Shown here: positions 25,893 to 36,729 of the stretch, piece by piece
How positions within the stretch are numbered: position 1 is the first letter of the stretch
How the letters are laid out: every line of letters begins with the position of its first letter
The notes under the pieces: generated by a model
What the model was told of the DNA's origin: nothing
The model's database searches: none
What the model saw: the letters and a program-made list of their open reading frames with translations, nothing else
Translations under genes and position numbers: made by a program
Origin: Marinomonas pollencensis
GTDB taxonomy: Bacteria > Pseudomonadota > Gammaproteobacteria > Pseudomonadales > Marinomonadaceae
Direction of reading: 5' to 3'
Assembly (NCBI RefSeq): GCF_003387375.1
Contig: NZ_QUNG01000014.1
Location: 16,761-80,760, forward strand
DNA: 64,000 nt

Positions 25893-26645
25893 GTGAAGGT
25901 CAGTGTTATATCGCTTTTTCCGGAGATGTTTCAAGCCATTACCCAATACGGTGTAACGGGCAGAGCCATTAAGTCTGGGTTGGTATCGATGGATTTTATT
26001 AATCCGCGAGATTTTACTCATGACAGACATAAAACAGTAGATGACCGACCTTATGGTGGTGGTCCTGGGATGCTGATGAAAGTTCAGCCTCTCAAAGATG
26101 CGATTACAAGCGCCAAGTTATTGGTGCCTAACGCAAAAGTTATTTATCTATCCCCTCAAGGGCGTACGCTGACGCAAGAAGGCGTGCAACAACTTGCTAA
26201 ACAAGCAGAATTTATTCTGGTAGCAGGTCGTTATGAAGGCGTTGATGAACGTTTGATTCAATCTGAGATTGATGAGGAATGGTCAATTGGCGACTTTGTT
26301 CTAAGTGGTGGTGAGTTGCCGGCTATGGTGCTAATGGATGCTGTACTTCGTATGGTTCCAGGGGTGCTAGGAAAGCAGGCTTCGGCAGATGAGGATTCAT
26401 TTGCTGATGGTTTGTTGGATTGCCCGCACTACACAAGACCAGAAGTGTTAGATGGTGAATCTGTCCCTTCGGTTTTACTTAGTGGCAACCATGAGGAGAT
26501 TAGACGCTGGCGATTAAAGCAAAAGCTCGGAAGAACTTTTCAGCGCCGGCCAGACCTTCTGCAAGACCTTGAGTTGGACAAGGAACAGCAGTTGTTGTTA
26601 GAAGAGTTTATTCGCGAAACTGAAGATTCAACCTCGGCAGAGTAG
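25893..26645 (+). CDS. trmD: tRNA (guanine-37-N1) methyltransferase TrmD
   Basis: A 250-residue SPOUT methyltransferase. Motifs are [38 protein letters not shown] and [13 protein letters not shown], which make the trefoil-knot SAM site. It makes m1G37 next to the anticodon and prevents +1 frameshifting. It starts at GTG 25893, preceded by GGAG at 25882-25885; an ATG two bases earlier leads straight into TGA. Confidence 0.96.
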   Translation: MKVSVISLFPEMFQAITQYGVTGRAIKSGLVSMDFINPRDFTHDRHKTVDDRPYGGGPGMLMKVQPLKDAITSAKLLVPNAKVIYLSPQGRTLTQEGVQQLAKQAEFILVAGRYEGVDERLIQSEIDEEWSIGDFVLSGGELPAMVLMDAVLRMVPGVLGKQASADEDSFADGLLDCPHYTRPEVLDGESVPSVLLSGNHEEIRRWRLKQKLGRTFQRRPDLLQDLELDKEQQLLLEEFIRETEDSTSAE

Positions 26646-26713
26646 GAATTGCGAGCTTGCTAAAGAGAAGAACCTTCGCTTGGCAAGAAACCATATCATT
26701 AGGAGTCACATCC

Positions 26714-27076
26714 ATGAGTAATAAAACTAAACTGATTCAGCAGCTTGAAGCTGAACAGATGACAAAAGAAGTCCCAGCCTTCGGTCCTGGTGACACTGTT
26801 GTCGTTCAAGTTAAAGTTAAAGAAGGTTCACGCGAGCGTCTACAGGCCTATGAAGGTGTTGTAATTGCTAAGCGTAACCGCGGTCTTAACTCAGCATTTA
26901 CCGTTCGTAAAATCTCTAGCGGTATCGGTGTTGAGCGTGCTTTCCAAACATACAGCCCAATTGTTGATAGCATCGAAGTTAAACGTCGCGGTGACGTGCG
27001 TCAGGCTAAGATCTACTACCTACGCGAGCGTTCTGGTAAATCTGCACGTATTAAAGAGAAATTGGCTAAACGTTAA
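26714..27076 (+). CDS. rplS: 50S ribosomal protein L19
   Basis: A 120-residue protein with [26 protein letters not shown] and [16 protein letters not shown], diagnostic of bL19. It lies at the 30S-50S interface. ATG 26714 follows AGGAG; the longer frame upstream is just read-through. It ends the operon and is followed by a strong terminator. Confidence 0.97.
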   Translation: MSNKTKLIQQLEAEQMTKEVPAFGPGDTVVVQVKVKEGSRERLQAYEGVVIAKRNRGLNSAFTVRKISSGIGVERAFQTYSPIVDSIEVKRRGDVRQAKIYYLRERSGKSARIKEKLAKR

Positions 27077-27089
27077 TTTTTCTGTGTTT

Positions 27090-27118
27090 AAAAAAGGCGA
27101 CGTAAGTCGCCTTTTTTT
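27090..27118 (+). terminator. Intrinsic terminator after rplS
   Basis: AAAAAAGGCGAC and GTCGCCTTTTTTT pair around a GTAA loop, a compact strong terminator closing the rpsP-rplS operon. Confidence 0.95.
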
Positions 27119-27180
27119 ATGGAACTTCCCCCTGTGGTTGTGGCCTAATATTGTTTACTCCTATTTGCTTGAGGTATTCA

Positions 27181-27900
27181 ATGAAGCGCTTCCTTCCGCT
27201 GTTTTCACGCTACGCAATAATTAGCACCCTTCCTGTATTATTTTCTTCTCTCGCCTTCGCTGGTAAAGCCGAAGTAGAAACGGCGATTCAACAAGCTCTT
27301 CCCCAGTACAGTATTGAAAATGTGCAATTGCATTCAGGTTCTGGCCTATACACTGTTACGTTAAAAGATGGCCCTGCATTGCATGTTACCGCGGACGGAA
27401 AATATTTCACCACGGGTGATATTTATCACATAAAAGGGGCCGCAGTAGAAAATGAAACCCAAAAAGCCAAGCTGGCCGCAATCGAAGCTTTGCCTGCTTC
27501 TGATATGATTGTCTTTAAAGCCCCCAATGAAAAAACGCACATTACCGTGTTTACCGATGTGGACTGTGCTTACTGCCGCATGCTGCACAAAGAAGTGCCT
27601 AAGCTAAATGAAATGGGTATTACGGTGCGCTATTTGGCCTATCCTCGTGCTGGCCTAGGTTCTGATGGTTACAAAAAAATGGTGAGTATCTGGTGTTCTG
27701 ATGACCCTAAAGCTTGGCTAACCAAGGCGAAAGGTGGTGAAAACGTGCCAGAAAACACCTGTGTGAATCCTGTTGCAGATGACTATAACTTAGGAAATTC
27801 GATTGGCGTGCGTGGGACTCCTAGTATTGTTTTGCAAGATGGTCAGCTGATTCCTGGTTACTTACCTGCTGATTCCTTGGCAAAAGAGCTAGGGTTATAG
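27181..27900 (+). CDS. dsbC: Periplasmic thiol:disulfide isomerase DsbC
   Basis: A 239-residue protein with a signal peptide (about residues 1-27). A DsbC N-terminal dimerisation domain is followed by a thioredoxin domain with active site Cys129-Ala-Tyr-Cys132 (DVDCAYCRML). The second, structural pair is Cys172/Cys194, as in E. coli DsbC. It isomerises wrong disulfides in the periplasm. ATG 27181 follows a TGAGGT site. In Pseudomonas the order dsbC-hom-thrC is also seen, so the link to the next two genes is synteny and not pathway. Confidence 0.93.
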   Translation: MKRFLPLFSRYAIISTLPVLFSSLAFAGKAEVETAIQQALPQYSIENVQLHSGSGLYTVTLKDGPALHVTADGKYFTTGDIYHIKGAAVENETQKAKLAAIEALPASDMIVFKAPNEKTHITVFTDVDCAYCRMLHKEVPKLNEMGITVRYLAYPRAGLGSDGYKKMVSIWCSDDPKAWLTKAKGGENVPENTCVNPVADDYNLGNSIGVRGTPSIVLQDGQLIPGYLPADSLAKELGL

Positions 27901-28046
27901 GTCTATAGCAAAATATTCCACTAAACATGAGCCTTGTTCAGCGTATTCTACGTTGGGTTTAATTCACTCTAACGCTATAATGGCAAGGCTTAGATGTTGG
28001 AAACGAACATCGTATAAAAATTAAATTATCTCTGTGGGGTATTGTT

Positions 28047-29348
28047 TTGAAACCGGTAAAAGTCGGAATTTGTGGGCTGGGAACGGTAGGTTCTGGCAGT
28101 TTTAATATTCTGCGCAAGAACGCAGAAGAAATTACACGACGTGTCGGTCGTTCAATCGTCATTGAACAGGTGGGTGCACGTCGTGATAACGATGCATGCG
28201 ACACCACCGGAGTGAACATGACCCGCGACATTTTTGATGTCGTGAATAATCCAGAGATTGATATTGTTCTTGAGCTTATTGGTGGCACATCCGTTGCTAA
28301 AGAGCTTGTGCTAACCGCCATCAAAAATGGCAAACATGTGGTTACTGCTAACAAAGCACTGATTGCCGAACACGGCAATGAGATATTCGCAAGAGCACAA
28401 GAAAAAGGCGTTATTGTTGCCTTTGAGGCCGCTGTTGCTGGCGGCATTCCTATTATCAAATCTCTTCGTGAAGGTTTGTCTGCTAACCGCATCGATTGGT
28501 TGGCGGGTATCATTAATGGTACCGGTAATTTTATCTTGACCGAGATGAGCGAAAAGGGCCGTGACTTCGATGATGTTTTAAAAGAAGCTCAGGCATTAGG
28601 GTACGCTGAAGCGGATCCTACTTTTGATGTGGAAGGTATTGATGCTGCTCATAAGCTTACTATTTTAGCCTCGATTGCGTTTGGTATTCCGCTGCAATTC
28701 GAAAAAACCTACACCGAGGGCATCAGTCGCATTACTTCTGAAGACGTCGCTTTTGCCAGTGATTTAGGTTACGCCATTAAGCACCTTGGCATCGCCAATC
28801 GAACTAAGAACGGTATTGAGCTACGCGTGCACCCAACCTTGATCTCCAACAAGCAACTATTAGCGAATGTTAATGGTGTGATGAACGCGGTTATGGTGAA
28901 AGGGGACGCTGTGGGTCCTACCTTGACCTACGGTGCCGGTGCAGGTGCGATGCCAACGGGTTCATCTGTGGTGGCTGATGTGATTGATGTTGCTCGTACT
29001 TTGACTTCAGATCCGAACAATAGAGTGCCACATTTGGCATTCCAAGAAGACGCATTGTCAGATGTTAATGTTTTGCCGATTGAAGAAATTGAGTGCGGTT
29101 TCTTTCTGAATATGACGATTCAAGATCGTGCCGGCGTATTGGCGAATATTACTCAAATTTTATCTAAAAATGGCATTAGTATTGAGTCCTTGATTCAGCG
29201 TGAGCGTGAAGGCAGCGATCTTGTGCCGCTGGTTGTCATGACCCATGACGTGAAAGAACGTGCTATGAATGCGGCCATTGCCGAGATTGAAGCCTTGCCA
29301 GATGTTGCGGGTACTGTTCAGCGTATTCGTGTTGAAACATTGGCTTAA
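28047..29348 (+). CDS. hom: Homoserine dehydrogenase
   Basis: A 433-residue monofunctional enzyme. The NAD(P) loop is GICGLGTVGSGSF, the catalytic region GIINGTGNFILTEMS and ADPTFDVEGIDAAHKL, and a C-terminal ACT domain (DRAGVLANITQILSKNGISIESL) points to threonine feedback control. It reduces aspartate semialdehyde to homoserine. TTG 28047 is taken as start because it gives the normal MKPVKVGICG N-terminus and has GGGG upstream. It is followed by thrC in an operon. Confidence 0.95.
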   Translation: MKPVKVGICGLGTVGSGSFNILRKNAEEITRRVGRSIVIEQVGARRDNDACDTTGVNMTRDIFDVVNNPEIDIVLELIGGTSVAKELVLTAIKNGKHVVTANKALIAEHGNEIFARAQEKGVIVAFEAAVAGGIPIIKSLREGLSANRIDWLAGIINGTGNFILTEMSEKGRDFDDVLKEAQALGYAEADPTFDVEGIDAAHKLTILASIAFGIPLQFEKTYTEGISRITSEDVAFASDLGYAIKHLGIANRTKNGIELRVHPTLISNKQLLANVNGVMNAVMVKGDAVGPTLTYGAGAGAMPTGSSVVADVIDVARTLTSDPNNRVPHLAFQEDALSDVNVLPIEEIECGFFLNMTIQDRAGVLANITQILSKNGISIESLIQREREGSDLVPLVVMTHDVKERAMNAAIAEIEALPDVAGTVQRIRVETLA

Positions 29349-29360
29349 GGAGGAATGACA

Positions 29361-30746
29361 ATGAAATATATTTCTACTCGTGGCAAAGCGCCAGCCTTGT
29401 CTTTTGGTGATGTGCTATTGGCTGGCTTGGCAAGTGATGGTGGCTTATATGTGCCAGAAACCTTGCCTCATTATAGCGAACAAGAAATTGCTTCTTGGGC
29501 GAGTCTAAGTTACCAAGAGCTTGCCTTTAAAGTAATGTGGCCTTTTGTGGAAGGTGATATTCCTGCGGATGCGTTTAAGAAGATGATTGATGAGGCTTAT
29601 TCAAGCTTTAATCATGCGTCTGTTGCGCCTATGGTACAAGTAGGTAATAACGAATGGATTCTTGAGCTGTTTCGCGGACCAACGTTGGCTTTCAAAGATT
29701 TTGCCTTACAGTTATTAGGCCGTTTGATGGACTATGTGTTGGCTGAGCGTAAAGAGAAACTGGTTATCTTGGGGGCGACTTCTGGTGATACTGGCTCTGC
29801 TGCGATCGAAGGTTGCCGTCACTCTGAGCACTTAGACATCTTTATTTTACATCCTTTTGAGCGTGTTTCTGAAGTGCAGCGCCGTCAGATGACAACGGTC
29901 ATCGATGACAATGTATTCAATATTGCCGTGAAAGGTAATTTTGATGATTGCCAAGGTATGGTGAAATCCAGCTTTGCTGATCAATCTTTCTTGAAAGGCG
30001 CTAAACTTGGTGCGGTAAACTCGATTAACTGGGCGCGCATCATGGCTCAAGTCGTTTACTACTTTTCTTCTGCTTTGTCTGTTGGTGCGCCGCATCGTAA
30101 GGTGTCTTTCTCTGTACCAACGGGGAACTTCGGGGATATTTTCGCAGGCTACCTTGCTAAGAAAATGGGCTTGCCGGTTGATCAACTGGTGGTGGCTACC
30201 AACCAGAATGACATCTTGCACCGAGTCATCGCGGAAAATGACATGAGCCGCCAGTCTTTGAATGTGACCTTGTCGCCGAGTATGGACATCATGGTGTCCA
30301 GTAACTTTGAGCGTTTATTGTTTGATGCTCATGGTCGTGATGGGGTGGCGATTGATGACTTAATGGCACGCTTTAATCAAGGCGATGTGTCTTTAAATGA
30401 TTCAGCTTGGTCGTTTGTTAAAGACAACTTTGATAGCTACAAAGTGGATGACAAGAAAACCTGTGAAGTGATTGCCGATGTATTTGCATCCACTCAGTAC
30501 CTTCTTGACCCTCATACGGCGATTGGTCTGGAAGCTGCGCGTCAGTGCTGGAACGACAAGTCTGTGCCAATGATTACCTTGGCGACAGCGCATCCGGTGA
30601 AATTCCCTGAAGCAGTCGAGAAAGCTGGCTGTCAGTCACCTAGCTTGCCAGAGCATATGAAAGACCTTTTCGAGCGTGAAGAGTCTTATAGTGTGCTGGA
30701 CAATAGTTTGGATGATGTTCAATCTTTTGTGGCTGAGCGCATCTAA
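29361..30746 (+). CDS. thrC: Threonine synthase
   Basis: A 461-residue PLP enzyme with an N-terminal MKYISTRG, the PLP Lys in GPTLAFKDFALQ and the phosphate loop SVPTGNFGDIFAGY. It converts O-phosphohomoserine to threonine. AAGGAGG at 29347-29353 is too close to the ATG at 29355 but ideal for ATG 29361, so I choose the latter. It lies 12 nt after hom; homoserine kinase is absent here and must be elsewhere. Confidence 0.95.
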   Translation: MKYISTRGKAPALSFGDVLLAGLASDGGLYVPETLPHYSEQEIASWASLSYQELAFKVMWPFVEGDIPADAFKKMIDEAYSSFNHASVAPMVQVGNNEWILELFRGPTLAFKDFALQLLGRLMDYVLAERKEKLVILGATSGDTGSAAIEGCRHSEHLDIFILHPFERVSEVQRRQMTTVIDDNVFNIAVKGNFDDCQGMVKSSFADQSFLKGAKLGAVNSINWARIMAQVVYYFSSALSVGAPHRKVSFSVPTGNFGDIFAGYLAKKMGLPVDQLVVATNQNDILHRVIAENDMSRQSLNVTLSPSMDIMVSSNFERLLFDAHGRDGVAIDDLMARFNQGDVSLNDSAWSFVKDNFDSYKVDDKKTCEVIADVFASTQYLLDPHTAIGLEAARQCWNDKSVPMITLATAHPVKFPEAVEKAGCQSPSLPEHMKDLFEREESYSVLDNSLDDVQSFVAERI

Positions 30747-30773
30747 ACCGACCAGCCCTGATTGAAAATATCT

Positions 30774-30806
30774 AAAGCCGGCGCTCTGTGAGTGCCGGCT
30801 TTTCTT
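30774..30806 (+). terminator. Intrinsic terminator after thrC
   Basis: AAAGCCGGC and GCCGGCTTT pair around GCTCTGTGAGT, and the stem continues into TTTTCTTCTTTT. Confidence 0.9.
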
Positions 30807-30834
30807 CTTTTACCTTTCCTGCCAGTTATTATCT

Positions 30835-31560
30835 ATGAACTTATTGTTACTCGATCCTAAAAATAGTGTGAATGATGGCGGCTACGCGTTGACCGAGCGT
30901 CAGCAGCAACACGTCTCAAAAGTAATTAAAGCCGTGACAGGGGATGTGTTGCGTGTAGGCTTGCTGAATGGCGGTATTGGTGAAGGGGTTTATCAAGCGG
31001 CAGATGACAAGCAGCCGGCGTATATTCATTCATTAGCCTTATCTGCAAAACCACCTGCACCATTACCAATGGTATTGGTAATGGCTTTACCTCGGCCTAA
31101 TATGCTCAAACGTACTTTGCAGAATATCAGTGCTATGGGAGTGAAAGAGATTTATCTCATTCACTCGGCAAAAGTGGAAAAAAGCTACTGGCAGAGTCCT
31201 GTACTGCAGCAGGATTCCATCCAACAATCTTTGCTGGAAGGTTTAGAGCAAGCTAAGGATACTGTGATGCCAGTGTGTCATATGATTCCGCGTTTTCGCC
31301 CTTTTGTGGAAGATCAGTTGCCGGCTATCCTTGCTGGTAAAAGGGGCTTGCTTGCTCATCCATATAAAGCCCAGGTGTGCCCGGTTGCGATTGAAGAGCC
31401 TTGTGTCTTAGCTTTAGGGCCAGAAGGTGGATGGAATGAATTTGAAGTGACTAAGTGGTTAGCAGCAGGGATGGAGTCTGTGCATCTAGGAGAGCGTATT
31501 TTAAGAGTAGAAACTGTGGTGCCTGTCTTGTTGTCGAGGCTTTATCCTGCTGGTTGTTAA
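30835..31560 (+). CDS. rsmE: 16S rRNA (uracil-1498-N3) methyltransferase
   Basis: A 241-residue SPOUT methyltransferase. ALPRPNMLKRTLQNISAMGVKEIYLIHS and GPEGGWNEFEV are the RsmE knot motifs. It makes m3U1498 in the 30S decoding region. It has an N-terminal PUA-like barrel. The gene stands alone between the thrC terminator and the diguanylate cyclase. Confidence 0.93.
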   Translation: MNLLLLDPKNSVNDGGYALTERQQQHVSKVIKAVTGDVLRVGLLNGGIGEGVYQAADDKQPAYIHSLALSAKPPAPLPMVLVMALPRPNMLKRTLQNISAMGVKEIYLIHSAKVEKSYWQSPVLQQDSIQQSLLEGLEQAKDTVMPVCHMIPRFRPFVEDQLPAILAGKRGLLAHPYKAQVCPVAIEEPCVLALGPEGGWNEFEVTKWLAAGMESVHLGERILRVETVVPVLLSRLYPAGC

Positions 31561-31652
31561 TCGCCCTCAATCTCTGTTAATTTGTCTTGATAGGCTGCCA
31601 TAGGGAAACTCTAAGCGCCTTAGGATATCGCTAGCAAATCAAGGAGAAAGGA

Positions 31653-32765
31653 ATGGGCGAATTAGCTCGTGGTTGCCTGCCTGAGAGCCAACACGTTAAT
31701 AAAAATTGGATACAAAGGTGTGTCTACCATATTTTTTATTTGGGGTTGTCCGGCGAGGTATTTTCTGAGCAGATTCGCCGTATCTTGATCGTTAATCTCT
31801 TTTCTATTGTTGGTATTGTATTTACCTTGCCTCTCGGTATAGCTGCATTATACCGTTCCAATATCGGGCTTGCGCTGGCCCTTCTGTGCTTTGCATTTAT
31901 TTTTTGTGCCAACCAGCTCTACCTAAGGCGAACTAGGAATTATAGGGTGTGTGGCAACATTGTTATCTACCCTCTGTACTGTCTTATGTTGTATCTGGTC
32001 TTTACCGGCGGCGTGAGCGGCACAGGTTATGTGTGGATATTTTGTGTTCCTGCGGTGTCGTTATTTATTCAGGGGATTAAGCGCGGAATAATCGAGATGA
32101 TCATTTTCACCTTACTGCTGATCGTCATTTTGTACTTTTTCTCGAACATCTATGGCATGGCGTTTCATTACGATGCAGATTTAAGGTTTCGCGTACTGGC
32201 GTCTTTTATCGTGGTATTTTTCTTATCGACTATTTATGAGTATTCCATGAGACGCTTTAATGAAGCGTTACGTCACTCCTCAAGATTGTTGCAAGAGCAA
32301 GCTGAAACAGACCCGCTAACACAGTTGTTAAATAGACGAGGGATGCAACAGAGGCTAGAGGATGCTGAAGCGGGGGCATTGCATCTGGTGTTAATTGATG
32401 TCGATTATTTTAAAAATATAAATGACCAATATGGTCATGATTGTGGTGATTTTATTCTTCGGACATTGGCTGATTTGATAGCAAAAGAGCTTCCCGAAGG
32501 GGGCTGGTTATCTCGCTGGGGAGGGGAAGAGTTTTTGTTAGCGCTGAGAGAAACGGACTCCAGTCAAGCGATAGAGATAGCAGAGAAGATACGTCAAGCC
32601 ATAGAAAACTATGATTTTCATTATGACCAACAAGACATTCATATTACCGCTAGTTTTGGCATAGTGCCCTTAGGCACTGAAAACCCTTTGAATATTGCCT
32701 TGAAAGTGGCGGATAGGTTGTTGTATCAAGCGAAAGACGCGGGTAGGAATAATATTTGTGTGTGA
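31653..32765 (+). CDS. Membrane diguanylate cyclase
   Basis: A 370-residue protein. About six transmembrane helices (residues 45-195) come first, then a short coiled linker, then a GGDEF domain with DPLTQLLNRRGM, DVDYFKNINDQYGHDCGD and RWGGEEFLLAL (GGEEF at 290-294). The catalytic motif is intact, so it should make c-di-GMP from GTP. No RxxD inhibitory site is visible before GGEEF, so product inhibition may be lost. The sensory signal of the membrane domain is unknown. ATG 31653 follows AAGGAGAAAGGA. It is monocistronic, closed by a bidirectional terminator. Confidence 0.9.
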   Translation: MGELARGCLPESQHVNKNWIQRCVYHIFYLGLSGEVFSEQIRRILIVNLFSIVGIVFTLPLGIAALYRSNIGLALALLCFAFIFCANQLYLRRTRNYRVCGNIVIYPLYCLMLYLVFTGGVSGTGYVWIFCVPAVSLFIQGIKRGIIEMIIFTLLLIVILYFFSNIYGMAFHYDADLRFRVLASFIVVFFLSTIYEYSMRRFNEALRHSSRLLQEQAETDPLTQLLNRRGMQQRLEDAEAGALHLVLIDVDYFKNINDQYGHDCGDFILRTLADLIAKELPEGGWLSRWGGEEFLLALRETDSSQAIEIAEKIRQAIENYDFHYDQQDIHITASFGIVPLGTENPLNIALKVADRLLYQAKDAGRNNICV

Positions 32766-32780
32766 GTGGTTACCTTGAAG

Positions 32781-32813
32781 CGCCCTCCTTGAAAAGGTTC
32801 AAGGAGGGCGTTT
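32781..32813. terminator. Bidirectional terminator between the cyclase and MFS genes
   Basis: CGCCCTCCTTGAA and TTCAAGGAGGGCG form a perfect 13-bp stem with an AAGG loop, followed by TTTGGGTATTT on the plus strand. It serves two convergent genes, though the T-run is modest. Confidence 0.75.
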
Positions 32814-32819
32814 GGGTAT

Positions 32820-34052
32820 TTAGCGAGTGCGGATTTTTGAACCTATTGCACCATAGTAAGCTATATATAGGTAGCAGATAACTGGCATGATAAAAGAAAT
32901 CTGAAGGCCAATTGAGTCCGCTAAGGCGCCTTGGATGACAGGCAAAATGGCGCCACCAACAATGGCCAAACAGAGTAATCCTGACCCACGGCTGGTTTGT
33001 GTGCCTAAGCCTTTAAGCGCTAAGCTAAAAATAGTTGGGAACATGACGGAATTAAAGAAACCAACCAGCAGAATGGACCACATGGCAATTTGCCCATCAT
33101 TAACAATCGTACTGGCAATCAACACTATCGCTAATAAGGCGTTTGCTGTCAGCAACTTTCTGGCGGACATGCGCTGCATTAAGGCGGCACCAATAAAGCG
33201 TCCGACCATAGCGCCGCCCCAATAATAAGCCACATAATGAGCAGCATCGGCTTCTACGAGACCCGCAATATTGTGTAGTCCTAAAAAGTTAACCAACAAA
33301 CTACCAATGGATACTTCAGCACCCACGTACATAAAGATCGCAACGCTGCCTAACATCAAGTGGCGATATTGAAAAATACTCTTATCAGAAGTTTGAGGGC
33401 TTTCTGTTTCAATATTGGCAGGGGTAGGTAAACGAATTCGAGTAAAGGTGATGGCCAAAATAACCAGCGCAGTTGCTAAACCAATATAAGGAAGAATAAC
33501 GCTTTCCGCTTCTTGTGCTTTGGTTAAATATTGCCCCGCGGCGGTAAACACTAAAGCGCCTCCAATAAGAGGGGCAAGCGTTGTGCCTAAAGAGTTAAAT
33601 GCCTGTGACAAAGTTAACCGGCTCGACGCTGTTTGAGATGGCCCCATAATGGTGACGAGTGGGTTGGCGGCGACTTGTAATATGGTGATGCCGCTAGCTA
33701 AAACAAACAGTGCGGCTAAGAAAATACTATAGAGTTGGGCTTTTGCGGCCGCGATAAATAATAGACAGCCAGCCGCAGCAATCATCAGGCCGATGCCAAT
33801 GCCGCGCTGAAAGCCAACTCTTTTTACTAGATTTCCCGCAGGAACTGAGACAATGAAATAGGCGCCAAAAAAGCAAAACTGAATCATCATGGCTTGGGTA
33901 TAGGAAAGATCAAAAACACCCTTAAGGTGAGGAATCAGTATGTCATTAAGAGAGGTAATGAAGCCCCACATAAAAAATAAAGATGTGAGGGAAATGAATG
34001 CAAAGCGTTGATTTAGTTGAGGCTTTTCAGCCATCGTTGCTGCGTTGTCCAT
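32820..34052 (-). CDS. FucP/GluP-family sugar:proton symporter (MFS)
   Basis: A 410-residue, 12-helix major facilitator. [41 protein letters not shown] (landmarks [16 protein letters not shown]) is the typical opening of the FucP/GluP group, with [12 protein letters not shown] and [17 protein letters not shown] later. The substrate is likely glucose, galactose, fucose or a related sugar. I prefer ATG 34052 ([12 protein letters not shown]) over the ORF start at 34136, because the extra 28 residues are hydrophilic and unlike the family. The ribosome-binding site is weak, so the start is uncertain. No sugar-catabolic gene is adjacent. Confidence 0.88.
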   Translation of the reverse strand: MDNAATMAEKPQLNQRFAFISLTSLFFMWGFITSLNDILIPHLKGVFDLSYTQAMMIQFCFFGAYFIVSVPAGNLVKRVGFQRGIGIGLMIAAAGCLLFIAAAKAQLYSIFLAALFVLASGITILQVAANPLVTIMGPSQTASSRLTLSQAFNSLGTTLAPLIGGALVFTAAGQYLTKAQEAESVILPYIGLATALVILAITFTRIRLPTPANIETESPQTSDKSIFQYRHLMLGSVAIFMYVGAEVSIGSLLVNFLGLHNIAGLVEADAAHYVAYYWGGAMVGRFIGAALMQRMSARKLLTANALLAIVLIASTIVNDGQIAMWSILLVGFFNSVMFPTIFSLALKGLGTQTSRGSGLLCLAIVGGAILPVIQGALADSIGLQISFIMPVICYLYIAYYGAIGSKIRTR

Positions 34053-34255
34053 AATTTTTCCGATCAGTTTAGGTGAAGATGGTTCGTTTTTTTTATGTTT
34101 AGAAGAATGATCCAAATCAAAAAAGCACGGCATCATATCACCATCAGATCGGTTAGGTATGTGCAGAAGGGTAACGGACAGCTAGTGTCCTAATATATTC
34201 CTAAATAGGCTTTGTTCTGTAAGAAAATATTACCTACTCATGGGTTATGTAACAT

Positions 34256-34283
34256 ACTCTACTACCCGTTAAGGTAGTGGAGT
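34256..34283. repeat. Inverted repeat (hairpin) between the MCP and MFS genes
   Basis: ACTCTACTACC (34256-34266) pairs with GGTAGTGGAGT (34273-34283) with one G-U pair. It lies downstream of the chemoreceptor gene and upstream of the MFS gene on the minus strand. It lacks a clean T-run, so it may be a weak terminator or an operator. Confidence 0.45.
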
Positions 34284-34319
34284 AGTTTGTTGGGCGGGTT
34301 GTTTCTTGGTTTCGTGCTG

Positions 34320-36704
34320 CTATGTTGCTTGGTCATCAGCGTGGCGATTCAGGTCACGGCGTTCAGTAGACCTATGTTCATCACTCACTTTAAATTGTTC
34401 GATCTTAACAATAATGCCGTCTGCTAGTTTGATCACGTCATGACCTACTAAGGTGGAGTGTTCTGTTTGTTGGTTAATGGCAACAAAGCTTTGCTTCATT
34501 TCATCGTAATGGGCAGTCACGTCAAGGAAGTTGTTTTGTTGGCTTTCAATAGCATGTGAGATCTGTTCCACCTTGCCTGAGATAATCTCCATAGCTGCTT
34601 TTACCTGGGTTAATGAATTGGTCGCTGCGCCGGTGTTTTTGGAAGATTGCTCGGCATTGGATTTGCTTATTTCCATCTGTTTAACCACCGCTAGGGTGCC
34701 AGTTTGAATCGCCTCAACCATGTTGGCTACTTCATCGGTCGATTGTCTGGTTTTAGAAGCGAGCGAGCGAACTTCGTCAGCGACTACCGCAAAGCCGCGT
34801 CCCATTTCACCTGCTCGAGCGGCTTCAATGGCGGCATTTAATGCCAGTAAGTTAGTTTGCTCTGAGATGCCATTGATGACATCAATAATACCCGCAATTC
34901 TGTCGGTATCGTCTTTGAGTTTAGAGATGGCATCAACCGCAAGACTAATATCGTTCGACAACTCGTCCATAGTGTGGGCAACATGGTTGACCACCTGACT
35001 GCTGGAGTGAACGGTTTGGTTACCTTCTGTTGTTGCCTTGCTGATTTGTTCCAGCTCGGCCTTGACTCGTAGGGTAGATTCATTGGTATCCGACAAACAG
35101 GCATTTACTTGTTCCGCTTGGCTTTTCTGTTGCTCAGTGGCGAGAGATAGCTGTCCATTTACGTCAGCCATATCCTCTGAAATAGGTTTAAGGCGGATAA
35201 CAGAAGCCAGTACCGAAGAGAAGGTTTTGTCGATATGGGCGATGAATGTATTAATGCCTTGGGCTAAGTCTGCCAGTTCATCTTTATCTTTGGTTGGCAG
35301 GCGTTGGGTTAAATCGCCTTCACCCATAGCAATGTTATGCATCATATGACCCATGGCTTTGATAGGGCGCACAATGATATTTGCGACTAACAGGCCTAGC
35401 AATGCACCGACAATAAGCGCTATCAGCGAGACACTACTCAGCATTTTGTAAATCGTCGATTGTAATTGAGTTACCGAGCTTAGCGCTTCTGCTTTACTAA
35501 TTTCGCTAATGATTACCCACTGCATGCCGTGAATGTTTAAAGGCTTGTATGCGATGAGTGATGGCACGCCAAGGTAATTATTGGCATGCACAAAGCCTGT
35601 TTTACCTGCTATCGCTTCTTGTATGCCTTCCCCGTCGACGGTTAATAGGTTCATTGTGGTATTACGCTGAGCGATTGCGTTCAATGTGTCATTAGGAAGG
35701 TTTAACTGGCCGGCTTTCTCAAGGAAGGCGGCTTTGTTTTCCACTAATAGGCGATCATTGCTGCGCATCAAATTATCACTGCCAACAAGGTAGGTTTGTC
35801 CGGTTTCCCCTAAGCCACTGTTTTGCCAATTTTGCTGGTGTGACATGACGGAATTAATTCTGTCGATCGGCATTTGAAAAATTAACACGGCAATGGTTTT
35901 TCCATTATCCACTACAGGCGTAGAAATAAAGGAGGCAGCGGCGTTGTAAGAGGGGATGTAAGGCGCGAAATCAGTAAGATACGTTGTGTCTTTAGGGGCA
36001 TGAGCCGCTGCTTTGAAAGCCTGTCCTAAACCACTGTCTTTATAAGGGCCTGAAATTAATGACGTTGCAAAGTCCAACTCTTTAAACACGCTATAGATAA
36101 CATGGCCGTTGTTGGCGTCTACTAGAAACACATCATAGAAGCCAAAGCGTTGTTGAAATTCATGGAACATCGGATGAAATTCTTGATGAACTGTATCGTA
36201 TGCGGTCTTGTTGTTAGCGCTTGTTAAGTGATCTTTTTCACCTAATGGGGCTGGGTTGTTGCTGATGTAATCCTCTTGCATGGCTTTGGCAATTGGGCTT
36301 AAGGAGGTTAATAGGTTTTCTGGTTGACTGGATTGGCCCCCATTAAGGGTGCGGAAGTTGTTATCAAATTGCTGTTCATAGTAATGCTTGAGCTTTTTAT
36401 CATCCGCTGGATTGGTGTCGGTTGGGAAGCTGGCAAACGCTTTTGAGAACGCATGAGCTGCGGCTAATGTGCTGTTGTTATGGGCTAGGCTGGATATTTG
36501 GCGATCAATAAACGAAAAGTACGTTTCGATGGATTCGGCGGTGAGGTCACGGGATAACACGAGCTGTTTTTCAGCATTGTGTTGCAGCGCTTCTGTGCCT
36601 TTATTAAGCGCGTTATGACTAACTATTAGCCCAACAATGATAGTAGGAACAACTGCTAGTAAAGTCCCCATGAGAACCAAACGCATCTTTATTGATAGAG
36701 CCAT
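34320..36704 (-). CDS. Methyl-accepting chemotaxis protein with large periplasmic sensor
   Basis: A 794-residue chemoreceptor. TM1 is near residues 10-30. A periplasmic region of roughly 390 residues looks like a double Cache fold ([58 protein letters not shown]). TM2 is followed by a HAMP domain ([21 protein letters not shown]). The signalling hairpin tip is [33 protein letters not shown], the canonical kinase-control motif. The C-terminus lacks an NWETF-type tether for CheR/CheB. It is not in a che operon. The ligand is unknown. Confidence 0.92.
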   Translation of the reverse strand: MALSIKMRLVLMGTLLAVVPTIIVGLIVSHNALNKGTEALQHNAEKQLVLSRDLTAESIETYFSFIDRQISSLAHNNSTLAAAHAFSKAFASFPTDTNPADDKKLKHYYEQQFDNNFRTLNGGQSSQPENLLTSLSPIAKAMQEDYISNNPAPLGEKDHLTSANNKTAYDTVHQEFHPMFHEFQQRFGFYDVFLVDANNGHVIYSVFKELDFATSLISGPYKDSGLGQAFKAAAHAPKDTTYLTDFAPYIPSYNAAASFISTPVVDNGKTIAVLIFQMPIDRINSVMSHQQNWQNSGLGETGQTYLVGSDNLMRSNDRLLVENKAAFLEKAGQLNLPNDTLNAIAQRNTTMNLLTVDGEGIQEAIAGKTGFVHANNYLGVPSLIAYKPLNIHGMQWVIISEISKAEALSSVTQLQSTIYKMLSSVSLIALIVGALLGLLVANIIVRPIKAMGHMMHNIAMGEGDLTQRLPTKDKDELADLAQGINTFIAHIDKTFSSVLASVIRLKPISEDMADVNGQLSLATEQQKSQAEQVNACLSDTNESTLRVKAELEQISKATTEGNQTVHSSSQVVNHVAHTMDELSNDISLAVDAISKLKDDTDRIAGIIDVINGISEQTNLLALNAAIEAARAGEMGRGFAVVADEVRSLASKTRQSTDEVANMVEAIQTGTLAVVKQMEISKSNAEQSSKNTGAATNSLTQVKAAMEIISGKVEQISHAIESQQNNFLDVTAHYDEMKQSFVAINQQTEHSTLVGHDVIKLADGIIVKIEQFKVSDEHRSTERRDLNRHADDQAT

Positions 36705-36729
36705 TTTTCATCCTAAAAATTGATTCAAT

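Noticed and set aside
27959..28513. 184-codon minus-strand frame
   Set aside because: It lies within hom on the opposite strand; hom has clear catalytic motifs and this one has a low-complexity Ser/Thr-rich translation typical of a shadow frame.
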